64,000 nucleotides of DNA from Planctomycetaceae bacterium (GTDB lineage: Bacteria > Planctomycetota > Planctomycetia > Pirellulales > Pirellulaceae): positions 1-64,000 of the forward strand of contig SXOA01000022.1 in assembly GCA_005778405.1 (NCBI GenBank). The letters run 5' to 3'. The translations under genes were made by a program, and so were the position numbers. Below the pieces are notes generated by a model, which saw nothing but the letters and a program-made list of their open reading frames with translations, had not been told where the DNA came from and did not search any database. Below are positions 27,030 to 35,912 of this stretch, piece by piece (within the stretch, counting starts at the first letter, position 1; each line of letters begins with the position of its first letter).

Positions 27030-30000
27030 CTACTTCTCCTCCGGTTTCGCCTCGGCAGCCGGCGGAGTCGTTGCCGGTGGAACCAGTGAGCGGATTTGCG
27101 TGTTCGTCTTGGCATACTGATCAAAGTTCGTGAGCAGGTCCACGAGTCCTTCCAGTTGTTCCTCCGCGGTGCCGTGGAAGAGACTCTGGTCCATTCCGCC
27201 GTGATGAGGCGCGGATGCGTCATAGGGAATATTCACCGGCATCGCGGTATACGGGAGAATCATCTTGGGATTGGCGATCCAGTTCCGCGTGTACTCCGGC
27301 CTAAGGCGGCGATAGACGTCCGCCAGGTTCGGAGCCAAGGCTTGCTTGCCCCCGACCTGCATGAAGTCCGCCACGTGGTGGCACTTCACGCAGGTCGTCG
27401 TGACGATCCGCATCGCATGGTCAAACCGCACACTGCGAGCAGGATCCTTGATTTCGGCTGGCGGAACCTGACCGCGGTATTCCTGCTCCTTGCTGGCCAA
27501 CTGGGAATCCTGACGAGTCGGCGTCCATTCGTAGGGATACTTCACGTTGTCGCGGGCCGCAAAGTAGTTGACCAGGTCAGTCGCCTCTGCCGAGGTCATG
27601 TTGAATTTCGGCATTCGCAAAAAGACCGCCGGCCGGATGGGGTAGGGCTGCAGCAGGAAATCGTGCAACCAGTTGGGCTGGACCTTGGTCCCTTCGCCCA
27701 CCAGCGGTGGTGGAACCCAGCCCCAAGCTTCCGCCCCCTTGTTGGGATTGTTGGCCAGCTTTTCTGATTGCGTCACTCGCGGGATCAGATAGCGGGCCAG
27801 CACGCCTCCCGTCGCCGGATACCTTTCTTCAACGTTGCGACTAGCAATCTGCAACGCGTTTTGGCCCGTGATGTAGGGTCCACCACCGATGAGCGCGGGC
27901 CGATAGAGATCGAGAGCATACTTGACCGCCGTGGGGTCGTAGGGGCTGTCGTTTTCCAGGGCGGTGCCATCCGATTCGTCGATCACGATCGGCCGTCCGT
28001 CCGGGGCGGCATTGGCGGGCAGTCCGCTAATCGTCGAGTGCAACTGATTACGATGGTCCGGCGTCCCTTGTGCCGCCAATTCCGTGGGAGTGTAATGCGG
28101 CAGCAGGAAGGGGAATGTCTTACCGGTCCCCTGCTTGTCAAAATCCTCCGGAGCGTAGCTGAGTTTCCATTTTTCCGTCTCCAGCACATGGCAGCCGCCG
28201 CAGTTGTACTTTTCCAGCACTTTCCTGCCGGCGATAAGTGCGGCATCCCGCGCGGACGGCTTGTAAAGGTACTTGTCACGCGGCGGCTCGGCGACGAGAC
28301 CCAGCACGAACGTGATCACTGACTCCCGCTGCTCCGCGGTGAAGGGAAACTGCGGCATGCGGAGCCGCTCGTTGAAACGCTTGTTGCGCGGATTCACCTT
28401 TTTGTAGTCGTAGCTGCGGGGCTCAGCGAGCTTTTGATAAATGAAGCCAATCCGGTTTCCCGCCTCCAGTTGATGATGAAAAAATTCATCCGTCTCTGCG
28501 GCTGCGGTTGCTTCCTCGGCGGCAGCGTGGTCGTGGGCGGAGGATTTCTTGTCATGAGCATCGTGTGCGGCATGCCCATGCCCTTCCATGTATTCGGCAA
28601 TATGCTCGAACGCCAGTTTGCTCGGGTCTTTGCGGCCCCAGTCCGCCAGGCCGGTGCCGATGGGCTTGGCGTCTTCAAATCCGGGAATATCGTGGCAGCC
28701 GTAGCAGCCGTACTTGGAAATGGTCTTGCGTCCCACGTAACGGAGCTTTTGCTGAAGCAGGTCCGCGCTGCCGCGCTTGACCATCTCTTTTTCCGCACCC
28801 TTGAGTTCGGACTCGAGCTCAGGCGGAATCCCGTTGTCCCGATACTCTTCGGCCATGCCAGGAAATGCTTCCTTGAGATATTCCAGCACGAGTTCATTGA
28901 GGTCGTCTGCAGCCCCTGTGATATCCGTTAGCTTCTTGGCCGCCTCCGGAACGGGTTTCCAATCCAGGTTTTCGGCACTCTTCGCGGCCCCTTCCGGCAG
29001 GACTGGCTTGGACAGCAGATACTCAACGATGTCCGCGGCAGGATCGAAGAAACGATCCGCCTCCTTCGGGTCCGCCTTGGGATGAAGTTCCGGACTCAGG
29101 AACAGGTTGGGCATCACCGTGCGGGCGTGGTAGCGGGACGGATCCTTGATCCAGCTATAGAGCCAGCTTCGCCCTTGCGGGTTGCGATCCGCGGCAAATT
29201 TGAGGTTGATATTGGATAGGTCCGGCCCCTGCACGATGTCCTCGGCCTTGCGGTATTTGCTGACATCTGGAAACTCGACATGCGTATGGCAGGCCAGACA
29301 GCCGCGGGTTTCGAATTGGAACTTGCCGCGAGCCAGCTTCTCTTCCGCTGTGCCAGCGTCGATTCCTTCCGGCTCCTTAATGGGGACGAAATCCTGCTTG
29401 TAGTTCGTCAGATAGGCCATGACGCCGCGGATTTCAATGGGCTCGAGTTTCTGGGCGAGGTGCAGTGACTCTTCGTCCTCTGAATCCTTGAGGTGATCGT
29501 GCAGGTTGAAGAACTTCGGCATCCGCGTGGTCGAGCGGAAATTCGTCGGATCGTTCAGCCAGTCATACAGGAACGGCTGGTCAAGTTTCTGACCAATGTA
29601 GCGCAGGGCGGGGCCGACTTTGCGGAGCGTGCCTGGGACTTCCACATCCTTGAGCATTCCGGAAAACTTGTGTTCGGCCGACGTAAGCGTCTGCCCAAGC
29701 TCGCCGCTCTTGTCCTGAGCGTCCTCATCCAAAATGCCCCGCAGCTCCGCGCGGGATGTGTTGTCTTCAGGATGATTCGCCAGCTGCGCACAGAGCTGAT
29801 CAATGCGGGCCAGCCGGTCCAAGTGAGCATTGATGGCGGCAAGGGGCTTGCTGACAGGTTCGAGGGTCTTGTCTAGGGCTTCGACTTGCTTCTTCGCGGC
29901 CTCCGCCCCCTGGGTGGCTTTGGCCAGCTTCGTGTCCTTATCGGGCGCGGTGGAGGTTGCGAGAGCGGTCTTTTCCGCTTCGAACTTGAATTGCTCGCCG

Positions 30001-32156
30001 GCGGCAGTTTGACGATCCTTTTGAATCTCCGCGACGGCTCGTCCACCCAGTTTCTTGGCGAGTTCCTTCTGCAGCAGGTCGTTGAACTTCTTCTCGCGGG
30101 CAGGAAGACCGCGAGTCAATTCCTGGGCGACGGCAAAATAATTTGGCTCTAAACGGAGGTCCGGGCCGACCCGCTTGGCGGGGCCATCAAATCCGTTTAC
30201 TTCGTGGCAGCCGAAACAGCCGTATTTGCGGATGAGCTGGTAGCCGTGGGCAACCCTGGGCGCGGGTGCGACCGGAAACTTCTCGCTGGATTCAAGCTCG
30301 ACCACTTCGTGGTGGCACTTGAGGCAGGTGCTTTCAGTAAAGCGTTTGGCGTACATCGGAAAAATCCAATGCGGATTGTCGAACCACCCCTGCTCTTTGG
30401 TCCAGGTTTCCGCCTGGCTCTGATTGTCAGGCGTATGCGAAGCCCATTTGAAGTCCGTGGCGCTGCCTTGCCCTTCATGGCAGATCGTGCAGGCAAACGT
30501 GGCCATCCGGTGCGGGCTGGAATCGCTGATGTACAGGTCAAGGCGGGGGTGAGACGCGAACGGATTGGGCAACCCGCGGCGAACATAAAGTCGAATCGGC
30601 TTCCCCTCGGGGACAAGGTCCGCGAGCATGGCTGACACGCGATCTGGAGTACGCGTGCCGGCGAAAACGTCGTCACCATTCACTTTTTCGATGACGTCGC
30701 CGACCATCAGGCCGGGCCGTTTCGGATAGAGGGCTTCTTCCAAGCTCGGTTCGCTCACAAAAGTGGCAACCGAATCACGGATTGCCTCCCCGGGAACCTC
30801 CTGGTGCTCATTTTCCGTCGCGCCACTGCGCGTGATCAAGGCTCGAGCGGCGGGGGATTGCGGACGGACGAACTTGACCGTGATATCGCCGTCATTGAGC
30901 AGGCCCGCTTCGGCGAAGCGGACACCCAGCAACGCCTCGGCACTGGCTGGTTCAGCGCCCGCGGGCAATTTGGGAAGCTCCGTTGCTTTTGGTGGAATGA
31001 TGACTAGCTCAAAGCGTTGCTCGTCCACGTAGGCGGGTGAAGTCGCCTCGCCAGGCAGCGACTTTTGCATCGCCTGGTGGCAGGTGGTGCAGCGGTCGAA
31101 GCGGCGGACTTTGCCATACGAGCCGTAACCAATCTCCAGATCGTCGGACCAGAGGTTGTCAATCTTGCGTGTGGTGCCGAAGGCATCGATGATGGGAAAA
31201 TTCAGGATCTTTTTGCCGGGTAATGGGATCCAGCCGTACCATTCGTAGTAAGACTCGCGCTTGTCCTTGTGGGCTCCCTGCAAACGCACAAGGTCCGCTT
31301 GGGCAACCTCGGCCCCTTTCTTGGCGGCGTCTTCGTCCGTAGCGATCTCCTTGATGATCCTTTCCAGTCCCTTCCGATGGGAGGAAGCGTCCTGATAATC
31401 CTTGTTCACCTTCTTGTAGCCGCTATGCGGATCGTCGTTCAGCCTGTCCACTTCCGCTTGTAGTCGGCTGAGTTCCGCCGGGGGCTTGTGGTCACGGTGG
31501 CCCATGTCCAGATTGGCTTTGGCCGCGTCAATCTTGCCGTTGCGGACCTTGCGTTCTTGAAGCAGGTTGTCTTCACGGGTCTTCGCGCTATAGGCCCAGG
31601 ACTTGAGCTCAGCGATGATCTTCTTCCGCTGCGCTCGGGCGACATCGTCGATCTTTTTCGAAGCGCTGAGTGCATCCGCGGCAGCCTTCGCCAACTTGTC
31701 GTCAGCCGGGTTCTTTTCCGCCTCCCTGGCCGCCGCTTCCGCAGCCTTTAGGGGCTCGATCGTTTCCGCATGGAGATCGTTCAGCTTTTCAACGTCCCGC
31801 TTCAGGCGATCCTGTTTGCCCTGGGAAACCGTCGTCGCGCGATTCTCGGCGTCGTTAACCAGCAAAGCGATGAACTTGACAATCAGCGTTTCGTCGATGC
31901 CTCCCGTTTCCGCCTTCCGAAGTTGTTCTTCGTACAGCGAGTGGGATTGGTATGCCGCGGTCGCCTCGACCTGCTCCTGCCGCCAAAGCGTCATTTTCTG
32001 ATCGACTTCCAGCGCCTGGGGCTGGATGGTTTTCCAGGACCGGTAGTGGTCCTTGTAAAACATCCAGACCGTCGTCAGCGTGAGCAGCACGCCGCTGACG
32101 GCGAAGATTCGGTGGAGCAACGCTTGGTTACGCCAGGTGGATTCCGTTGCGGGCAT
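27030..32156 (-). CDS. 1708-aa octahaem cytochrome c with coiled coils and PDZ-like module
   Basis: The protein has one N-terminal membrane helix (about 16–34), then helical coiled-coil sequence to about residue 300. Eight CxxCH haem sites follow: CTTCH 356, CTICH 556, CLKCH 611, CFGCH 647, CLACH 953, CYGCH 1151, CGGCH 1319 and CVKCH 1589. Between sites 1 and 2 is a PDZ-like stretch (GLMVGDVIEKVNGDDV, about 482–497). A second helical linker spans about 695–800, and a His-rich linker (EGHGHAAHDAHD) lies near 1191. Distal-ligand-like MP motifs (RMPKF, VMPNL, RMPQF, RMPKF) accompany the later domains. It is directly downstream of the cytochrome b genes, so it probably takes the place of cytochrome c1 as electron acceptor of the bc complex. 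The open frame is continuous. Confidence 0.92.
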   Translation of the reverse strand: MPATESTWRNQALLHRIFAVSGVLLTLTTVWMFYKDHYRSWKTIQPQALEVDQKMTLWRQEQVEATAAYQSHSLYEEQLRKAETGGIDETLIVKFIALLVNDAENRATTVSQGKQDRLKRDVEKLNDLHAETIEPLKAAEAAAREAEKNPADDKLAKAAADALSASKKIDDVARAQRKKIIAELKSWAYSAKTREDNLLQERKVRNGKIDAAKANLDMGHRDHKPPAELSRLQAEVDRLNDDPHSGYKKVNKDYQDASSHRKGLERIIKEIATDEDAAKKGAEVAQADLVRLQGAHKDKRESYYEWYGWIPLPGKKILNFPIIDAFGTTRKIDNLWSDDLEIGYGSYGKVRRFDRCTTCHQAMQKSLPGEATSPAYVDEQRFELVIIPPKATELPKLPAGAEPASAEALLGVRFAEAGLLNDGDITVKFVRPQSPAARALITRSGATENEHQEVPGEAIRDSVATFVSEPSLEEALYPKRPGLMVGDVIEKVNGDDVFAGTRTPDRVSAMLADLVPEGKPIRLYVRRGLPNPFASHPRLDLYISDSSPHRMATFACTICHEGQGSATDFKWASHTPDNQSQAETWTKEQGWFDNPHWIFPMYAKRFTESTCLKCHHEVVELESSEKFPVAPAPRVAHGYQLIRKYGCFGCHEVNGFDGPAKRVGPDLRLEPNYFAVAQELTRGLPAREKKFNDLLQKELAKKLGGRAVAEIQKDRQTAAGEQFKFEAEKTALATSTAPDKDTKLAKATQGAEAAKKQVEALDKTLEPVSKPLAAINAHLDRLARIDQLCAQLANHPEDNTSRAELRGILDEDAQDKSGELGQTLTSAEHKFSGMLKDVEVPGTLRKVGPALRYIGQKLDQPFLYDWLNDPTNFRSTTRMPKFFNLHDHLKDSEDEESLHLAQKLEPIEIRGVMAYLTNYKQDFVPIKEPEGIDAGTAEEKLARGKFQFETRGCLACHTHVEFPDVSKYRKAEDIVQGPDLSNINLKFAADRNPQGRSWLYSWIKDPSRYHARTVMPNLFLSPELHPKADPKEADRFFDPAADIVEYLLSKPVLPEGAAKSAENLDWKPVPEAAKKLTDITGAADDLNELVLEYLKEAFPGMAEEYRDNGIPPELESELKGAEKEMVKRGSADLLQQKLRYVGRKTISKYGCYGCHDIPGFEDAKPIGTGLADWGRKDPSKLAFEHIAEYMEGHGHAAHDAHDKKSSAHDHAAAEEATAAAETDEFFHHQLEAGNRIGFIYQKLAEPRSYDYKKVNPRNKRFNERLRMPQFPFTAEQRESVITFVLGLVAEPPRDKYLYKPSARDAALIAGRKVLEKYNCGGCHVLETEKWKLSYAPEDFDKQGTGKTFPFLLPHYTPTELAAQGTPDHRNQLHSTISGLPANAAPDGRPIVIDESDGTALENDSPYDPTAVKYALDLYRPALIGGGPYITGQNALQIASRNVEERYPATGGVLARYLIPRVTQSEKLANNPNKGAEAWGWVPPPLVGEGTKVQPNWLHDFLLQPYPIRPAVFLRMPKFNMTSAEATDLVNYFAARDNVKYPYEWTPTRQDSQLASKEQEYRGQVPPAEIKDPARSVRFDHAMRIVTTTCVKCHHVADFMQVGGKQALAPNLADVYRRLRPEYTRNWIANPKMILPYTAMPVNIPYDASAPHHGGMDQSLFHGTAEEQLEGLVDLLTNFDQYAKTNTQIRSLVPPATTPPAAEAKPEEK

Positions 32157-32173
32157 GCCGGCTTCTTTTGACC

Positions 32174-33571
32174 TTAAAAATTGAGCATGTATTCGGGCAT
32201 CGAAATGACGTATTTCAAATTCACCGTCCAGCGGGCGAGCATCTTGAGCGGCAGGAGCATCATCATGAGCAGCAGGTTCGTGAGAACCATATAGCGGATG
32301 AAACCCATACGGATGAACATGTCGCGGAAAAATTTGCTCACAACCACCAGCATGGGCGGCAGGATGGTCAGGTAGCCGATGACGAGCAAAATGCCGGGGA
32401 GCTCCCGGACAATGGCGTAGCCGACCTTCATCATTTCCGAGGAACCTTCCGGCGCTTTGGGACGGCTCAGGCCCCAGCCGACCAGGTCGGGCAAATCAAT
32501 CCAGAAGAATTCGGACAGGTCGCGATTGTTGAGAGCTTCCACCTTATGGGCGTCCCAAATCTCATAGGGACCGAAAAAGTTCCAGTTGGGGCCGCGGAGG
32601 AACGTCCCCATCACAATCAGCGTGACCCACAGCACCAGGAACCCGAACTGAAACGTGAGGTAGGCGAACTTCCGCTGGTCGATGGTGTAATAGCCGTTAC
32701 CCTTCTTGTTGAAATCGATGTAGGGAATGGCCATGAGGCCGTTGATGACCATGCTGGGGAGCACGACGCCCGCCATCCACGGGTCGTAATAAACGAGCAT
32801 CTCTTGCAGACCGAGGAAGTACCAGGGAGCTTTCGACGGGTTGGGGGTTTTCACGCTGCTGGCCGGCTCCTCCAGCGGAGCTTGCAGGGCGATGGCCCAC
32901 ACGATGAGGAACGCCGTCAGGGCGACCATGCAAATCAGCTCGGTGTAAACGAGGTCCGGCCAGACCAGGACTTTCTCGTCATCAAGCTTCTCTTCCGGCC
33001 CGAGCCCCTGCTTCAGCCGATCGTCGTTGCGGACCGCCTGGTAAGCGCTCAGCCAGGTAAAGAAGCCGAGCAGGAACACCAGGCCAACGATGGGGACGTT
33101 GTCCGGCTTGGTCACGATCGCCGCAAAATTCTGGTCGGTGAGCGACATGCCCATCAGCAGGGCGGACAGGTTGAGCAGCCCCCACGCCATCGGCGGCTGG
33201 ACGACGTATTTTCGGAGGAAGAACAGAATCAGCAACAAGACCATGGACCCCACGGAGTAGATGGTGGGGTTCATCGCGCGGTTGACGCCGCTCCGCAGTA
33301 ATTGCGGCAGCGAAATGATTTCCATCCAGTCTTGGCGGCCGCTGAAGGCGATGGGGGCCAAGATGGTGAAGAATATCGAGACCCCCAACCACGCCATCGA
33401 AACGGTGAACGGCAACTTAGAAATCGGCAGCCGGAACAGCACCTTGTCACGCCCGGATTGCCAGATGACCAGGGCGGCGAAGGCATTCATGACCGCCAGT
33501 ACCAAATAGAACGAGCCGAGAAAGCCCGCTATCTGGTGGAGAAAAGTCTCGTAGGGAACGTGCGAGTGCAT
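32174..33571 (-). CDS. Cytochrome b C-terminal (subunit IV-like) protein with extra membrane module
   Basis: A 465-aa protein. Residues of about 240–465 match the subunit IV/cytochrome b C-terminal domain, with the quinol-oxidation motif reading KAPWYFLGLQE (APWY at 248–251) instead of PEWY, followed by VYYDPWMAGVVLP. The first 200 residues add about five membrane helices that ordinary subunit IV (about 160 aa) lacks. No haem-ligand His pair is expected in this half. It lies between the b6-like protein gene and the octahaem cytochrome gene, in the order of a bc-type complex. Confidence 0.9.
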   Translation of the reverse strand: MHSHVPYETFLHQIAGFLGSFYLVLAVMNAFAALVIWQSGRDKVLFRLPISKLPFTVSMAWLGVSIFFTILAPIAFSGRQDWMEIISLPQLLRSGVNRAMNPTIYSVGSMVLLLILFFLRKYVVQPPMAWGLLNLSALLMGMSLTDQNFAAIVTKPDNVPIVGLVFLLGFFTWLSAYQAVRNDDRLKQGLGPEEKLDDEKVLVWPDLVYTELICMVALTAFLIVWAIALQAPLEEPASSVKTPNPSKAPWYFLGLQEMLVYYDPWMAGVVLPSMVINGLMAIPYIDFNKKGNGYYTIDQRKFAYLTFQFGFLVLWVTLIVMGTFLRGPNWNFFGPYEIWDAHKVEALNNRDLSEFFWIDLPDLVGWGLSRPKAPEGSSEMMKVGYAIVRELPGILLVIGYLTILPPMLVVVSKFFRDMFIRMGFIRYMVLTNLLLMMMLLPLKMLARWTVNLKYVISMPEYMLNF

Positions 33572-33612
33572 GTGCTTTGGGGTCTACGTCAGCCAGGTCT
33601 ATACAACTGCCG

Positions 33613-34389
33613 TTACAAAGGTCCGCTGATGCCGCCATCCTTGCGGATCCGCCAGAAGTGAATTGCCATGAGGAGAGCTGCCGCCAAGGGAATCGCCACG
33701 CAGTGCAAAACGTAAAAGCGGTTGAGCGTTTCCTCGCCGACGAAGCGGGCCCCGAGCAGGCCAAAACGGGCGTCTGAGGCGTTGGTAATCATGTCAATGC
33801 CGTCGATGTTCAGGAGCTGATTGCCGGGGCCTTCATATCCCAGGAATGGCGTCGCGCGGGCCATGTTGGAGCCGACCGTGATGGCCCAAATCGCCAACTG
33901 GTCCCACGGCAACAGATAGCCGGTAAACGACAGGAGCAGCGTCAGCAGCAGCAAAACCACACCGATGACCCAGTTGAATTCCCGCGGCGGCTTGTAACTG
34001 CCAGTGAGGAATACGCGATACATATGCAGCCAGACCGTAATCACCATCGCGTGGGCCCCCCAGCGATGCAACTCGCGGAGGATGCCCATTGAGGTGACGT
34101 CGCGGAGGGCCAGGATGTCGTTAAACGCCCATTCGAGGGTCGGGCGGTAATAGAACATCAGGAGGACGCCGGTGATCGTCTCCACCAGGAACAGGAAGAA
34201 CGTCACTCCACCCATGCACCACGTAAAGCTCAGGGCAATCCCCTGCTTCTTAATGGAAACCGGATGCAAATGCAGGAAGAAGTTGGTGAGCATCACCACC
34301 ACGCGGTTGCGGCGGTCCACCGGCATCGGGTGCCGGAAGATGCTCTTCCAAATCTGCGACTCGCGGATGATTTCGCTCAGGGAGGCCAT
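33613..34389 (-). CDS. Cytochrome b N-terminal (b6-like) protein
   Basis: A 258-aa four-helix dihaem protein of the quinol–cytochrome c reductase. The haem-ligand pairs have the standard spacing: His108 and His122 (HRWGAH and WLHMYR) on one helix, His229 and His244 (YVLHC and MAIHFW) on the other, i.e. 14 and 15 residues apart within a helix. Comparing [18 protein letters not shown] with b6 and Bacillus QcrB, the position of their haem-c(i) Cys is Leu here, so the extra covalent haem is probably absent. Start MASLSEII is chosen over a frame 22 codons longer that lacks a plausible signal. The Rieske gene precedes it by about 70 nt. Confidence 0.93.
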   Translation of the reverse strand: MASLSEIIRESQIWKSIFRHPMPVDRRNRVVVMLTNFFLHLHPVSIKKQGIALSFTWCMGGVTFFLFLVETITGVLLMFYYRPTLEWAFNDILALRDVTSMGILRELHRWGAHAMVITVWLHMYRVFLTGSYKPPREFNWVIGVVLLLLTLLLSFTGYLLPWDQLAIWAITVGSNMARATPFLGYEGPGNQLLNIDGIDMITNASDARFGLLGARFVGEETLNRFYVLHCVAIPLAAALLMAIHFWRIRKDGGISGPL

Positions 34390-34458
34390 GGGGTCTATCG
34401 GGCAGCTAAGTTGTTGGTCGTCTCTGGTATTGGACGGAGCACTGCTCCGCCCCATTCG

Positions 34459-35523
34459 TTACACCGGCACGAACGAAGCCGCGTCATTCCACTGGCCAAG
34501 TTCCTGGTTGAAAATACGGCTTTTATCGACCAGAATCTGACCATCGTCGGCCAGGCTGATGGCGTAGCGCTCCAGCGGGCGGGGGGCCGGGCCTTCAAAA
34601 TTGACCCCGTCCTTATAAAAACCACTGCCGTGGCAGGGGCATTTGAATTTCTGCTCCGCCTCCAGCCAGTTCGGCGTGCAGCCCAGGTGGGTGCAGACCG
34701 ACTTGAGGGCGTAGATCATCGGCTGCCCTTCCACTTCGTAGCGGACGATCCAGACGCCGAACTGCGGAATAAACTTGGTTTCGACCTGACCGGGCGAGAA
34801 TGAGTCGGGAAAGCCGACCTTGAACCGCGTGGGAGGCTCAATGAGGATGTTGGGGAACATGAAGCGGGCGGTTCCGAGCAGCCACATTAAATGAGTGGCA
34901 GCCAGAGACGAGAACCCGACCGCGAGCGAAGAGCCGAAGCAGAAGCCAAACAGGCCGGTCAAAGTCGCCATAAACGAGCGGCGAGTCGTCGTCTCGGCAA
35001 CGGGTGCTCTCGGCCGGGCATAGTCCGGTTTTGCCGGCATCGGCGGAACGTCGAGTTTCTTCTTTCCCTCGGCAACCGGCTGGCCCTTCGCGGCAGCTTC
35101 GGCCTTGGTAATGGGGCCAGGCTTGGCACCTTTACGGGCGGCGGCGAGGATGCTCGCGGTATCTTTGGCACTCGCTGTGGGAGAAGCCGATGGCTTGGCT
35201 TCAGCGGCGGACTTGGGAGCGGCGGCAGCTTTGGGGGCAGGGGCCGGTTTTGCTGCGGCGGGCTTGGGCGGTTCTTTCGCGACAGGTGCCGCAGCTCCGG
35301 CACCTTTACCTGCGCGAGCTGCGGCCAGGATGTCCGCCATGCTCATTTGGCCGGCAGACTTCTTTGCCACGGGGGCGGCTGGAGCTGCGTCCGCCACCGG
35401 CGCGGGAGCCGAAGCGATAGGCTCTGCTTCGGAAGTTACCTCGGCAGCGGGTGGCGGCGCACCGCCAGCCTTCTCGGCTCGTGCTGCCGCCAGGATTTCG
35501 GCCACCGACAGTTTTTTAGCCAT
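34459..35523 (-). CDS. Rieske [2Fe-2S] protein with repeat-bearing N-terminal extension
   Basis: A 354-aa protein. The C-terminal cluster domain is intact: CTHLGC (Cys277, His279, Cys282) and CPCHGSG (Cys295, Cys297, His298). One membrane helix (about 183–215) is preceded by TTTRRSFMATLTGLFG, a Tat-like anchor. The first 180 residues are Ala/Pro/Lys-rich low complexity and should stay in the cytoplasm, and they contain three spaced copies of a motif: SVAEILAAAR (6–15), SMADILAAAR (61–70) and DTASILAAAR (121–130). Ordinary Rieske proteins have only a short N-terminus. It is the first gene of the respiratory block, with an AGGTGG ribosome-binding site. The start at 35523 puts the first repeat directly after MAKKL. 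Confidence 0.94.
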   Translation of the reverse strand: MAKKLSVAEILAAARAEKAGGAPPPAAEVTSEAEPIASAPAPVADAAPAAPVAKKSAGQMSMADILAAARAGKGAGAAAPVAKEPPKPAAAKPAPAPKAAAAPKSAAEAKPSASPTASAKDTASILAAARKGAKPGPITKAEAAAKGQPVAEGKKKLDVPPMPAKPDYARPRAPVAETTTRRSFMATLTGLFGFCFGSSLAVGFSSLAATHLMWLLGTARFMFPNILIEPPTRFKVGFPDSFSPGQVETKFIPQFGVWIVRYEVEGQPMIYALKSVCTHLGCTPNWLEAEQKFKCPCHGSGFYKDGVNFEGPAPRPLERYAISLADDGQILVDKSRIFNQELGQWNDAASFVPV

Positions 35524-35604
35524 AGGACGCCACCTGGCGATGAATATCACCTAACTTGAACGCCATCAATGGTTTACGTCGTGAATTAACCGGCGGGTTC
35601 GACT

Positions 35605-35622
35605 TTGTGATATTTTTCACGA
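35605..35622. promoter_or_regulatory. CRP/FNR-like palindrome upstream of the respiratory block
   Basis: TTGTGATATTTTTCACGA is a TTGTGA-N6-TCACGA dyad with one mismatch, the form of CRP/FNR-family operators. It lies about 82 bp upstream of the Rieske start, a usual position for activation of a minus-strand promoter. No regulator gene is in the window. The match is to the general family pattern, not to a known planctomycete site. Confidence 0.4.
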
Positions 35623-35684
35623 ACCCTCTACTAAGTTGTACGCGCGCGACAAGGATTGTCAACTACCCCATTTCGCCAATCCCA

Positions 35685-35712
35685 ATATTTCTTACAAAAT
35701 TGTAAGGAATAT
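35685..35712. promoter_or_regulatory. AT-rich dyad in the Rieske/purD gap
   Basis: Arms of 13 nt (ATATTTCTTACAA and TTGTAAGGAATAT) around an AA centre match at 12 of 13 positions. It lies 162 bp from the Rieske start and 200 bp from the purD start. A protein operator is more likely than a terminator, as there is no gene ending here. Confidence 0.45.
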
Positions 35713-35912
35713 CGCCGAAATTTTCGCTTTGGCACTGGCCGGTTTTCAGGCTCTTTCGCCATCAAAACGTCACAATGTAGCGTCAACTTGCGGGCATCGG
35801 CAAGTAGCCGTGAACGCATGAAGTGCTGATTCCCGCAATCCTCCGCCGGATTGCCGTCGCCGCCCGTTTCCCCCTCCTCGCGCGCACCATTCTCAAACGG
35901 TATATTCTTGTC

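Larger units (their letters stand above)
35524..35912. other. Divergent intergenic region between Rieske gene and purD
   Basis: A stretch of 389 bp separates two divergent genes. It is visibly more AT-rich than its surroundings and holds two dyads described separately (35605–35622 and 35685–35712). Near the purD start the sequence TATATTC lies only a few bases before the ATG and no Shine–Dalgarno is seen, so purD may be leaderless or nearly so. The minus-strand frames crossing it are shadows of purD. Confidence 0.6.

Noticed and set aside
32147-33301. Plus-strand 384-codon open frame
   Set aside because: Antisense to the cytochrome b C-terminal gene; no domain or signal.
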